DNA of 64,000 nucleotides from Jacaranda mimosifolia (GCA_018894105.1 CM032126.1:23658391-23722390), one strand, 5' to 3'; numbered from the stretch's first letter, positions 47,198-58,760 are shown. Notes: generated by a model not told the origin, from the sequence alone. A program made the numbers and translations.

Positions 47198-48253
47198 AAA
47201 GATTTAATCAAAGCTTTTTGTTGATGTTATCCTTATGTCTTCAAATGCAAAATACATGAATAATGAGATAACTAATTGACAATAAGAAATTACATTAAAT
47301 TTTTTTTCATAATGATCAAGGAGAACAAATGCAGTCTGGAAATTCTATTCTAATTGGTATTTTAACTTTTATTTTTAGTTAACATGTACATGCCAAGGAT
47401 AATTAAAAGCATACTCGATTGTAGATTACATAAGCTTAACAATTATCCATGAAACAAAATAAAACATGAAACACTCATTGAAATAGAAAATTTAAAATGG
47501 AATACAGTTCGGATCTTCTATCTCAATTAGTATTTTGTCTTTTTATTTCCAGCTCACAAATACATGTTGAATGTGTGAAATATTGCCTTAAAATATTCTT
47601 GATTCTGGAATAAATACACTTACCATATATCCATGAAGAAAAATAAAATATGAAATGAACTTAAGCAAATTATTCAATTTGCTAATTTGCTAGTGATTAG
47701 GAGCCCTTTCTAGTAGCTTAAAATGGAATTTGGAACCATCTCATTTGAGCCTAATCACTAGCAAATTAGCAAATTGAATAATTTGCTTAAGTTCATTTCA
47801 TATTTTATTTTTCTTCATGGATATATGGTAAGTGTATTTATTCCAGAATCAAGAATATTTTAAGGCAATATTTCACACATTCAACATGTATTTGTGAGCT
47901 GGAAATAAAAAGACAAAGTACTAATTGAGATAGAAGATCCGAACTGTATTCCATTTTAAATTTTCTATTTCAATGAGTGTTTCATGTTTTATTTTGTTTC
48001 ATGGATAATTGTTAAGCTTATGTAATCTACAATCGAGTATGCTTTTAATTATCCTTGGCATGTACATGTTAACTAAAAATAAAAGTTAAAATACCAATTA
48101 GAATAGAATTTCCAGACTGCATTTGTTCTCCTTGATCATTATGAAAAAAAATTTAATGTAATTTCTTATTGTCAATTAGTTATCTCATTATTCATGTATT
48201 TTGCATTTGAAGACATAAGGATAACATCAACAAAAAGCTTTGATTAAATCTTT
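47198..48253. repeat. Nearly perfect inverted repeat, 504-bp arms, 48-bp loop
   Basis: The left arm (47198-47701) and right arm (47750-48253) are reverse complements along their whole length. I found one mismatch in the parts compared (TAGTATTTTG against TAGTACTTTG). The loop is 47702-47749. A transcript across it would fold into a dsRNA hairpin of about 500 bp. In tandem unit 2 only the left-arm-plus-loop order exists, joined directly to the B3 coding sequence, so the right arm is a recent inverted duplicate of the left. No terminal motifs or target duplication of a known transposon frame it. Confidence 0.93.
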
Positions 48254-49233
48254 TAAAAAATCCAGCAAACCAATTGCTGGTAAGCACAAAGCTATTTGTA
48301 GCCCATTGCTTGAGGATCAGCAAATGACCTGTCCCTGCATCTTCAACTCGAACATTAACATTTATTCCTTCTCTTGTATGACATTCTTTCGTATGATTTT
48401 TATCTATGAATGGTATAACATAATCTTGGACAAAATCTTTGCTCATCAGAAACTGGGACGATTAATTCACATCCCTAGTATATAGCTTCTTTTCCTATTG
48501 GCATCATTTGGTTAAATATTGAAATCCAAATTTGTGTCTTGTGGAGCCTATCATGGTTTCTTGGCCCTGGAATTATTTTTGGGGTAGACTTTTCTACCTT
48601 AATATTTACATCCCAATTATTACTACTACCCTCTTCATAGATTGTAATTGTACATAGAAAGTTTATAGAAAGATGAGAGTTGACTAGTTTGTTTTTATGA
48701 TCAAAAGTTGATTGGCTCATTTTGTTTTCCTCTTCATCGTGAGTATTGACACAAGGGTATTATGAAATCCCATACCCATTGCAATTGATCACGATTCTAT
48801 TAGAAAAAATGCAACATAATCCCTTCTTTTCATGATAAGTAGCTATGAGATTTGATTATGTTTCTATTTCATTGTTGGTATTGATCGTGATTGCTCTGCC
48901 AAATAGCTTGAAAGCTTTATAAGTTTCCGAACATGGTCTCTCTTTTGCATCTCTTCTATCTTCATGTTGTTTCATCTATAGTGCCATTTTGTTGTTTATG
49001 GTTGCGACGACTTTTGGTTCTTCGCTAAATTTTATAATTGGAGAAAGAGAAAATTGAGTAAAAATGTGTAAATTTGGTTATTCCAATGAACAAGTTGGTG
49101 TTTTTGTTTTTTCAAAAATTTTTGTATTTGAAAGGAAAAGTTGAAGAGGAACTGGTAAATTTTGGTCTGTTGATGAACTAGATGATATGTCATGAAGATT
49201 GCTAGTGAAAAAGAATTTTTCTTCTCCTAACAT
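47705..49233 (-). pseudogene. B3-domain protein pseudogene, copy 1, interrupted by the inverted arm
   Basis: A minus-strand ATG at 49233 opens MLGEEKFFFTSNLHDIS. The frame continues with stops through SETYKAFKLFGRAITINTNN and an 81-codon stretch ending MMPIGKEAIY. A frame change then gives a DNA-binding B3-like domain: LMSKDFVQDYVIPFIDKN, GINVNVRVEDAGTGHLLILK, QWATNSFVLTSNWFAGFFKR (about 48480-48255). The domain breaks at the inverted arm. The loop (47749-47702) still encodes DGSKFHFKLLERAPNH, matching the domain end of copy 2. B3 proteins are plant nuclear transcription factors; this type, with a variable N-terminus and C-terminal B3, resembles the REM/DUF313 group. The order of stops, frameshift and insertion is not known. 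Confidence 0.65.
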
Positions 49234-49669
49234 GTAGATTTTTGAAGAAGGGGATTTGATGGTTTAATTTGGGGTTTCTTGAATGATTACATTGAGAGAA
49301 GTTTTAGATATATAAAGAAAATGATGCATAAACTATTTCCTATTAGGATTTTTCACTTGCTTTGGAAATTTATGTGAAAAATGGTTTATCTTACTGAATT
49401 AAAAAAAATAATAATAAGGAAAGAAAACAATTGTTTGTTGATTACATTGGGACTCTGATTAGTATTAACTACTATAACATAGATGTATTAGAATCAACTA
49501 CCACAGTATTAGTATTAACAAGTGCTACAGATGCATTAGGAGCGCCCTGATAACATAAGATGCATTAGGACTAGAAATGATGATAACATTATAAGATATA
49601 TCTTCTTAATCCCTAGTTAAAGCTATAATTTAATGATCACAATATATGATTATAGGGCAAAACTAATCT

Positions 49670-50115
49670 TTAAAACTATGAATTGGAGAAAGATTTACAA
49701 ACAAGAAATAGAACACTTGCACTTTACCATCTTTGACAATTTTTCCTAAAGGAACATTGACCTTGTTATCGGGAACATTGAGCTTGTTATCTAACTCTAG
49801 CGGCTGCATAACAAATTCCTCAAGAATCACAAGATGTCTATTATTGAAGATAATCCAAACAAAACACAAAAAAGGCCCCAAATACTCTAAATCCGGTGCC
49901 TAAAGTTAATGCAATGAGTATTTCAAAGCAAAATCACTTCTTTTAGGAACTTCCAACTCTTTTTCTTTCCCTATGAAATCCTCAAGATACATGGGTTCTG
50001 AGTACATCCAATGCAGCACAATTCCTGACCTAAAACTCCACAAATACCAATTACACTTCTATGAAGAATTTCCTCTTGACGAGCTCAATTCCAGAGAAAT
50101 AGCATCCTCTTTCCG
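49670..50115 (-). pseudogene. Unrecognised coding-like remnant upstream of B3 copy 1
   Basis: The minus-strand translation contains two coding-like stretches: one with SEPMYLEDFIGKEKELEVPK and RSDFALKYSLH, and after two stops a 72-codon frame ending VPLGKIVKDGKVQVF. A direct duplication gives KLNVPDNKVNVP (about 49751-49790). I do not recognise the family. It may be an upstream exon of the B3 gene or an independent dead gene. Confidence 0.3.
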
Positions 50116-50388
50116 CATTTTTTATAAGTGAATAGGGTAAGAAAGTAATGGATTAAATGGTTTTTCATCACTCACCCTATTTAATCTCACCTCTAATCTT
50201 TCGCTGCTTGCTTTATACTCAATCCCTTGCTTGCGACATTTCTCTTCAATTTAGCTCAAAATTGATAGATAATTTGGTATATCATTTTCTATTTTGCATG
50301 GAACCATTTTTATTTTGCTTTTATCTTTTCTTTTGTTTTGGTTTTTGTTCTTTTTGATTTTCATTTTGTCTTTTAAAAAAAATGAAGG
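50116..50388. other. Spacer between tandem B3 units
   Basis: T-rich DNA with a 66-codon Phe/Leu/Ser-rich frame that looks spurious. Confidence 0.4.
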
Positions 50389-50389
50389 A

Positions 50390-52490
50390 ATATAGTTGGT
50401 AAAAGGATCTTCAATTTGAGAAAGGCTGTGAATGCGAGGATCTTTAGTAACAATGCAAGTACAAGGATAAAGATTTAGACAAAGCTCATTGTTGATGTTC
50501 TCCTCATGCTTGTAAATGCAAAATGCATAAATAAAAGAATTATTAATTTACAATAAAAAAATTACACTAAAAGAACTTTATAATAATCAAAGAGAACAAA
50601 TGAATACAATCCAGATCTTCTATTCTAATTGGTATTTCATATTCTATTTTCAATTCACATGTACATGCCAAGTATATCAAATATTTTAGTAAAAATATAG
50701 TTCACTATGAATTATATTCTCTTAGCATGTATTCATGAAATAAAATAGAAGATAAAATACTCGTTGAAATTTAAAATGGAATGTAGTTTGGATATTGTAT
50801 TTCAATTAGTAATTATCTTCTATTTCTAGTTCATAAATACTTCTTTATTGTATCAAACATTTCTTTAAAATATACTTGATTGTGGATTAAATACATTCAA
50901 CATGTATCTATAAAATGAAATAAAAGATGAAATGAATTTATGCATATTATTCAATTTGCTGGTGATTAGGAGTCTTTTCAAGTAGCTTAAAGTGGAACTT
51001 GGAATTATCCCGTTTAAGCCCTACAACATCATCAACCTGCAATTTCCTTCATATGAAAAATTTAGCAAACCACTTGCTGGTAAGTCCAAAGGTTGCTTGA
51101 GAATCAATAGATGATCAATCCTTTCATCTGTAACTTGAACATTTCTTTGCTCAAGAGAAACATGGACGAACTAATTCACATCGCTAGTGTATAGCTTCTT
51201 TTGATATTACCATTCATTTGGTAAAATATTTAAGTCCAAGTTTATGTCTTTTGAAGCTTGCCGTGGTTGCTTGGCCTTCGAATTATTTTTGACTGGGGAA
51301 GAGTTTTCCCCTTGATACTTATAACCTAATTATTATCACTACCTACCTCATAGATGGTAACACTTATATAGGATTAGTGTTTATGAGTCAATTCATGATC
51401 GGGTGTTATTAACTCATTTAGATTTCCTCTTCATCACGAGTATTGATAGAAGTATATAGTGAAATCCTGTTCCCACTGTAGCTAATTTCGATTCTAGTGG
51501 AATACAACAAAATGCCTCTTTTCATGATCACCAGCTGTGAGATTTGATTCAGTTTCCTTTTTGTTGTTGGTATTGATCGTGATTGCTTTGCCAAATAACT
51601 TAAAAGCTTTATAAGTTTTCGAACATGGTTTCTCTTTTTCATCTTTTGTGTCTTCCTTTTGTTTTATTTGTAGTGCTCTTTTGTTGTTTATGATTAAAAC
51701 AACTTCTTGTTCTTTGCTAAATCTTGCAATTGGAGAAAGAGAAAGTGGAATAGAAATGGGTAAATTTGGCTTTTCCAATGAAGAAAAGGTTGTTTTTTAT
51801 TTTTCATAAATTTTTGTATTTGAAAGGGAAAACAAAAGAGAAACATGTAAATTTAGGTCTTTTGATGAACTAGACCACTTGGCTTGAAGTTTTTATGGAA
51901 AAAGGATTTTTCTTCTCTTAGCAAGTGTGATTTTGGATATAAGAGAGGGGAATTTGGTAGTTCAATCTAGAGTTTCTTGAATGATTATAGTAATAGCATT
52001 TTGAGATATATAAAGAAAAAAAAAATGCCGAAACTATTTCTTATTAAGACTTTCTTTGCTTATTTTGGAATTTTATGGGAAAAAAGGGTTACCTTAGCAA
52101 ATAAAAAAGGAAAATAAGAAAGAAAGAAACAACTATTTATTGTTTGAATTAGGACTCTAATCAATATTAACTACAATAACATAAATGTATTAGGATTAAC
52201 TACTGTAATGCTAGTTTTAACTAGTGTGATGGATGTCGTAAGACTCTGATCAGTATTAACTATTCTGATATAAAGATGCATTAGGACTAGAAATGATGAC
52301 AACATTACAAGATAATCTTCTCAAATCCCAAGTTGAAGCTCTACTTTATTGATTATAACATAGGATTATACGACAAATCTACACTTAAATGACTGATCAT
52401 TCAAACTAAAAATTTAAACAAGGGATTTATAAACAAAAAGTAGAACACCTACAACTTACCATCTTTGATGGTCTTTCCTAAAGAAATATT
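50390..52490 (-). repeat. Tandem duplication unit 2 (B3 pseudogene region)
   Basis: A diverged direct copy of 47120-49770 without the inverted arm. It ends at CTAAAGAAATATTGAG, where the sequence switches to a Copia polyprotein fragment. Confidence 0.8.
50950..51935 (-). pseudogene. B3-domain protein pseudogene, copy 2
   Basis: Read on the minus strand, the position matching the copy 1 start is TTG instead of ATG (about 51930). Open pieces include PISIPLSLSPIARFSKEQEV, TYKAFKLFGKAITINTNNKK and GDHEKRHFVVFH, matching copy 1. The B3 domain is shortened by a deletion of roughly 80-100 bp near 51145. Its C-terminal end is intact and continuous: KWFAKFF, then LQVDDVVGLKRDNSKFHFKL, LEKTPNHQQ (about 51075-50950). 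This copy is therefore the template for the domain end that the inverted arm separates in copy 1. Confidence 0.6.
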
Positions 52491-55450
52491 GAGTAATTTG
52501 GGATTGTCATAGTAAGTATCAAAATGCCTGATTGAATTATGTGGATATTGACAGATGTGCGACACGTTCTTGATTTGAAGAAAAATGTAATTTTGCTTGT
52601 TACATTGGATAAGAATAAGTGGTGAGTATAGAGCTCAAGATAAAGTTTTGCGGGTTTCCAAAGGTACTTCGCTAATCATGAAAGTGGAGAAAAGGAACAA
52701 CCTTTATAAATACTGCGAGGTTGTGGCGTATGTGACTTGGGCATATAATTGAGAAGGAAATGTCAGAGTTATGTGAACGGGGGTTTGCTTTGTGGAGAAA
52801 AGACTAGTGAACTAGACTTTTGTGAGTTGTGTGTTCTTGGAAAGTAGAACAATGTGAAGTTCAGCATAACAGTTCATAGGGCCAAAGACACCTTAGATTA
52901 TGTCCACTAAGATCTTTAGGGGCCTTCTCAAGTTTCCTCAAAGGGTGGTGCTAGGTATATGCTAACACTCATTGATGAATTCTCACATAGAGTATGGATG
53001 TACTTGTTGAAGCATAAGGATGAGGCATTTGTCAACTTCAAACTATGGAAGACCTTGATTGAGAAGAAGATGGGAAGGTGGTTAAACACTTGAGGATTGA
53101 CAATGGTTTTTAGTTTTGCAATAAGGAATTTCAAGAGCTTTGTGATAAGGAGAGGATTGTGAGACATCGCATAGTTTCAGGAGCTCTGTGATATGGAGAG
53201 GATTGTGAGGTATCACATAGTTAGTCATACACCATAGCAGAATGGGTTGTAGAATGGATGAACAAAACTATTTTGGAGAAAGCTAGATACATGTTCTTTG
53301 ACGCCAGATTGTCCAAGGATTTTTGAGCTGAAGCTATTAAGATTGCTTATTATTTGGTGAATACGTCATCATTGAATGTTTTGGATTGAAAGACACCAAC
53401 GGAAGTTTGGTCAAGGTCCCATGCTAATTACTCAAATCTGAGGGTTTTTAGATGTTCGACATATTCTCATGTTCCTGATGGGAAGCTTGAGCTAAGGGCA
53501 AGGAAGTTTATATTTCTAGGCTATGCAGATGGAGTCAAAGGTTATCATTTATGGTGTACTGATGATAAGGGCTCTAAGATAATTATCAGAAGGGATGTGA
53601 CATTCGATGAGTCTGCTATATTGAAGAAGGTAAAGTCGGGTGAAAGTAGTCAAGGGGGCGTTAATGAGAAGGTAGAGCTTTATATTGACACTCCACAAGT
53701 TGTTTCAAAAAGAAAGGTGGTAGATAAAGCTGGTGAGAGCTCATTATCACCTAAGCAGCAGCAAGGAATTGATTCACTGAGAAACTATCATTTGGCTTGT
53801 GATAGAGAGATGAGGCAAATCAAACCACCACCACAATTTGGGTATTCAAATCTGGTTGCTTATGCATTAAGTTCAGCTAAGGAGTTTGTGGGAGATAATC
53901 TAGTTATATATAGAGAGGCCGTTTTGTGTCCAGATTCTGATAAATGGATAGCTACTATAAGTAAGGAGATGAAGTCTCCACACAAGAATAGCATATCGGA
54001 GCTGGTTGATGTACTTAAAGGGCAGAGAATTGTTGGATGCAAGTGGATCTTCAAGAGAAAAAAAGGAATTCCAGGGGTTGAGGATACTTACTATAAGAAG
54101 CAATTTGTTGCAAAGGTTTTTTTTATAGAGAGAGGGAGTTGACTTTCATGAGGTGTTTTCTCTAATTGTAAAGCATACTTTCATTTGAATGTTGCCTACC
54201 ATGATAGCTTTATTTGATATGGAGCTTGAGCTAATGTATGTAAAGATGACATTCTTGCATGGTGAGTTGGAAAAGCAGATTTATATGAGTCAACTAGAGG
54301 GATTTTTTGTTTCCAAAATGGAAAGCTAGGCATGCCTTTTGAAGAGGTCTTTATATGACTTGAAGCAGCCTCTCAACTAGTGGTATAAGAGGTTTGATGC
54401 ATTTACAGTTAAGATTGAGTACAAGAGAAATATCTATGATTGTTGTGTGTACTATAAACGTATAGTGATGGCCTTCTCATTTATTTGCTACTTTATGCTG
54501 ATGATATATTGATTACCTCTAAAAACATGTTTGAGATAAATGTGTTAAAGGTTTAGTTGAGTTAAAAATTTGAGGTGAAGGATTTGGGCAATGTGAAGAG
54601 GATATTAGACGTGGAGATTATCTTAGATAGACACTCAGGGTTGTTGTGCATGTCTCAACATAAATATGTTGAGAAAGTACTAGAGCATTTTGGGATGGAT
54701 AAGTCCAAGCTAATTAGTTCGCCACTTATAGCTCATTTCAAGCTCTCATTAGATCTATCACTAAGTACTGAGGAGGAGGTGGAGTACATGTCTAATATGT
54801 AATATGCTAGTGCGGGTTGATGTACGTCATGGTGTGCAGTAGGTTGGATATTTCACATGTTGTTGTGAGTACAAACATGCACAAGCTAGAGAAAATGGAT
54901 TGGCAGGCAGTGAAATAGATTATGAAGTATACGAGAGATTCTACAAATAGATGTTTGATGTGTAGTCAATCGAATTCTAATGTTAGACTTATTGGCTATG
55001 TAGATACGGACTATGCTGGAGATTTTAGCAGAAGGTCTTTGATGAGCTATGTGTTTTATGGTTTGGGTTGTACTATAAGTTGGAAGGCAACTTTGTAGTT
55101 ATCAGTTGCATTATCTACAATAGAGATAGAGTACATGGCTTTAACTGAAGGCGTGAAGGAAAGCATTTGCCTAAAGGGACTAATTGATGATATATGTACG
55201 AACCATGATATTACTACAACATTTTGTAATAATCAGAGTGCCATGCACTTGTCAAAGGTTCAAGCATTTCATAAGAGAACAAAGCGCATTGATATGAGGT
55301 ATCACTTTATCTCGATATGTGTCTCAAGGTGTTGTCTAGGTTGATATGATTGGGACTAAGAATAATCTGGTGGATATAATGATGAAAACTATTCCTGAAA
55401 TCAAATTCGAGTATTGCTTGAACTTGATTAATATTTGCAAACTTAAATGA
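52490..55450 (+). pseudogene. Copia polyprotein, 5'-truncated and decayed
   Basis: It begins abruptly with TDVRHVL-like and LKKNVILLVTLDKNKW sequence (the stretch after protease); gag and protease are missing. Integrase follows (HSLMNSHIEYGCTC region, then NYSNLRVFRCSTYSHVPDGK in changed frames). An open 181-codon frame (53597-54142) has VKSGESSQGGVNEKVELYID and RIVGCKWIFKRKKGIPGVED, the start of reverse transcriptase. The polymerase motif YADD lies at about 54493-54504 (LLLYADDILITSKN), and VKDLGNVKRILDVEIILDRH follows. RNase H blocks ALTEGVKESICLKGLIDDIC and NNQSAMHLSKVQAFHKRTKR end near 55340. Gene order (integrase before RT) defines Copia; the sequence is closest to the Tnt1-like type. 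Many stops. Confidence 0.88.
53131..53222. repeat. 46-bp tandem duplication inside Copia integrase
   Basis: Segments starting TCAAGAGCTTTGTGATAAGG (53131) and TCAGGAGCTCTGTGATATGG (53177) are consecutive diverged copies, both followed by AGAGGATTGTGAG. It disrupts the integrase frame after the second catalytic Asp. Confidence 0.85.
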
Positions 55451-55507
55451 TTGGCTCTTGGGGGAGACGAAGATGATGGATGGAGAATTTCAAGTCAAGA
55501 TGGAGAT

Positions 55508-56163
55508 TGTTGAATATGCCTTGAAATTCAAGTTGGAAATGATAAAAATAGTGAGAAATGGTAAGAATGACAAAAAAAGGGCAAAAATGGTGTGAAAATG
55601 GGGGATGGGTAGCAGTAGGCACGTTAGGGCACAAAGCAGGGGCATCCCGACATGCAGGACGTGCACGCCCCATGCACAGCGCACACGAGCTCAATGCGAG
55701 TGCTAAGGCGCGCAGGCCCACCAACATGATGCCCTACGCCTGGGCATGCTACCTAGGGGCGGGCGCTATAGTTGGTTGCCAGTTTTGCAGGATCTGTGCA
55801 CACTGGCGCAATTGTTGCATGGCAAGGCGCACGACGCAAGCCCAACAATCTATTTTTTTATATCAAAGCATATTCAAGCAATTTTTTTCCCCATTTTCAC
55901 TTTTAGAACTTATTCAAAATAGTTTTGGATTATTTTTTAGATATTTTTTATTTGAAAAGAGGTTAAAACGAGAGAGTTAGGTGTTCTCATAAGATTTGTG
56001 GGACTTAAATTTGTACGTGACACTTAATTTGAGATTGAAAATTTATCTCTTTATCGCGTGGAGTACGCATATTGCGGGACCACATTAAATATTTTGTTCT
56101 GTTATTGAATTTGTTTATGAGTATTTCGTAATTATTATTATTTGATCTTTTTATTTTACAACA
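55508..56163 (+). repeat. 3' LTR of the truncated Copia element
   Basis: The purine-rich tract CAAGATGGAGAT is followed at 55508 by TGTTGAATATGCC, and TTATTTTACAACA ends at 56163, giving TGTTG...CAACA ends over 656 bp. This is the usual layout at the 3' end of Tnt1-like elements. A GC-rich segment (55610-55830) gives a 140-codon spurious frame. Confidence 0.75.
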
Positions 56164-57690
56164 CCTACTAGCGTCCTAAGAAAAGGATCTCAAATTGCTT
56201 ATCGCTACTGATTATGCTAAGTGAGAATAGTCACAAGCAAATGTCACTACCAAAAAGAAAAAAAGAAAAGGGAATTAAAATAATTATTTAAGTAGATAAA
56301 AAGTAGTAGTAATAATAATAATAATAATAACAATGATGATGATGATAATGTTAACAATAACAAAAATAAATAGAAATGAGGAAATAAAAAATAAACAAGT
56401 GAATAATCACACTAAGATAAGACTAAAAATGAAAATTATATTTTCCATTCGAAATAAACTATTCCCAATAAGTAGGGGGCTAGATGATATATCCTACTTA
56501 AGCGCTAGGAATATATAAATGAAAAGATCAATAAAAGAACCAATATAATTAGCCAAAATGGGCCACTAAGTCCACTTAAAATAGACCCTCTAAGTGTAGT
56601 GGGCTCAACTCGCCAAGAACTCAACTAGTATAAATACCAATGTCACTGCCAAAATAGGCACCTAAATACTCATTTTTGAATTGAAGCACTATTTCTACAC
56701 AAGCTCATTCCTAGAGTAGAAGCCACTATTTCAATAATCTTTTAACAAAAAGATCTCATATCCAATTTCATGTATCATCAAATTGTTATGATAAACTTAT
56801 TGTAAATACTTCCGAATTGTTTGAAAAGAATTATATCTTCAATTTGAAGACCTACCCAATTATGATGGATAAAAAGGCATCATATAAAAGAATTCAACTT
56901 GTCAATAGAATGGTTAAATAATTTTCTACATATCAATATTCAGAAATTGAACGAATTCATGATTTCGGAATTGGTTAATGGTGAACTGTTTTAAAAACCA
57001 ACTACATGCTGAAGATAATTATAGTTAGTAATTCTTTTAAAAATCATTATCTTGGACTATTTACATAAAAATGAACAACCATACGTGTTATTTATATAAA
57101 AGAAAAACAAAAATATTTCCTTATGGGGAAAAGGAGTTCAATTAGAATATCCCCATCTGTGGATATATGTTGTTGTGTGGATTTCATTATTTCTATTTTA
57201 TCATATTAGATTACATCAAAACTTAAATTCGAAAGAGAACTTATCATGCTACATATTACATGTGACTTTTGAGAATTTTTCCATATGTTGTTCTCAATTT
57301 GATAAATTGATATTATTCAGTCAAAATTAATTTTTTTATTTTTTGTTTTCAAAGATATTCTGTTCGTACTGCTGATTAAAAAAATATAGGATATCAAAAT
57401 CTGTATTCTATTTATTTTAAATTTAATTTCATACAAACAATTTAGTACATCACTTTTAGTTTTTTTTTTCCTCATTTTTAAATGATGCTCACTTCTTGTG
57501 TCATAGACGTCATAACAAAAGAAGAATGGATACTTACTAATGTCGTAATTTTAATTTGCAAAACAATGGAGGGACACTAGTTATTAATTTAATATCAAGC
57601 ATATCATAAGACAATAAAGATCATATTTAAAACTATACTTGGCATTTGATCTTTTTTTAAAAAAAAAAAAGAAAAAGGTTAGAGCCTTGA
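56164..57690. other. AT-rich intergenic DNA with (TAA)n
   Basis: No gene is recognised. A (TAA)n/(GAT)n microsatellite region occupies about 56298-56348. Confidence 0.5.
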
Positions 57691-58169
57691 ATCTAAGTAA
57701 GAAGGGTTGGCTACGGTCCAGTACCTATGATTTTTACCTAATATCCTACACCCCTTAAAAAATTGGCACATGTCCAAATACCTTTTTTAAATTAATAGTA
57801 ATTAAGTTAATTTACTATACTAACTTTTTCTAATTAAATTAAAAGTAAAATAAATTTTAATATGAAATACCTTAAAGTCCTTATAAAAAAATAAATTTTA
57901 ATTAAAACAAAATTCAAAATATAATTACCTAAAAAAATAAAAAAAGAAATTTTTTTTTTTTAATTAAACCATTGCAATTCAGTGAACCCACCATCCCAAT
58001 TTTGTTCTTCAAACCCGCCACCAAATTCAAAGGCAGAAACAATTCTTCAAACAATTCATATTTCTGACTTTTCGTACAATCATATTTCAGTTCACAATTC
58101 ACATATGCAAGAATTCAGTTGCAAATTGCAAGCTGCAAGCATATGCATATGATTGAACTGCGTTAGAAC

Positions 58170-58660
58170 ATCATGGGAGTAACAGATACTAATGAGCCCA
58201 TCCCTTTATTGCAACTCGGCGTTCCATCGCCGCCTGTCGATGATTTAATCGACCCCCTTTATGAGTTGGTCAACTCCCACCCTAAGGGAACTGGTTTTTT
58301 GATCTCTTCTTCATGACGCTCTTTCATTGTTTTTATCCCTCTTTGATTGTGCAGATATTTTCCCCCTTAGTTGTATTCATTCGTGGAAAATATTGCATTT
58401 TGAAGGGACAACACGGACGGCGGTGGCTCATATCATAACAGGAGTGATAGGGTCTGGCGTGCTGTCTCTGGCATGGACCATGGCTCAGTTGGGCTAGATT
58501 TTTGGCCCTATTTTGATGCTATTTTTCGCTGCTGTGACATTACTATCTACTTTTCTTCTCTGCAATTGCTACAAATCTCCTGATCCTGAGTATGGTCCTA
58601 TCAGGAATAGATCCTATATTGCAGTTGTTGAATAGAATTTAGGTATGGTATGATGTAAGT
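58170..58660 (+). pseudogene. Captured amino acid permease (AAP-type) fragment
   Basis: An ATG at about 58172 reads MGVTDTNEPIPLLQLGVPSP and ends in a stop near 58316. An intron-like T-rich segment ending GATTGTGCAG follows. After it, TRTAVAHIITGVIGSGVLSL, AWTMAQLG, stop, IFGPILMLFFAAVTLLSTFL and CNCYKSPDPEYGPIRNRSYI correspond to transmembrane segments 1-2 and the following loop of plant amino acid permeases (AAAP family; proton-coupled plasma-membrane amino acid import). Only about a quarter of the protein is present. The Trp in QLGW is a TAG stop and another stop follows. It lies wholly between the inverted arms of the Pack-MULE-like element. Confidence 0.85.
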
Positions 58661-58708
58661 ATATGTTTTTTCCAGAGATGGCTGCTCCTAATTCAAAGGC
58701 GGAAATAA

Positions 58709-58760
58709 TTTTCTGTTCTTCAAAGGTCTGAGTGTTACTCAAATCTTTGAAGAACAGAAA
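58709..58760. repeat. Small hairpin inside the Pack-MULE
   Basis: TTCTGTTCTTCAAAGGT and ATCTTTGAAGAACAGAA form an inverted pair around a short loop; a third copy of CTTTGAAGAACA follows at about 58783. It sits at the inner edge of the right arm. Confidence 0.75.

Larger units (their letters stand above)
47120..49770 (-). repeat. Tandem duplication unit 1 (B3 pseudogene region)
   Basis: From AAAGGATCCTCAATGTGAGA (about 47141) to CCTAAAGGAACATTGACC (about 49746) the sequence follows unit 2 (50390-52490) block by block: GATCTTTRGT, AACAAATG, GCAAACCANTTGCTGGTAAG, TTTCTTGAATGATTA, AGATATATAAAGAAAA. The copies are clearly diverged. The main structural difference is the 504-bp inverted arm present only here. 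Confidence 0.8.

Noticed and set aside
48192..48446. The end of the minus-strand B3 frame (FNQSFLLMLSLCLQMQNT) as a genuine C-terminus
   Set aside because: Those codons are read from the inverted arm; the true domain end is in the hairpin loop and in copy 2.
55558..55980. 140-codon open frame rich in Ala, Arg and Cys
   Set aside because: Lies wholly in the Copia 3' LTR in a GC-rich segment; shadow frames exist on the opposite strand.
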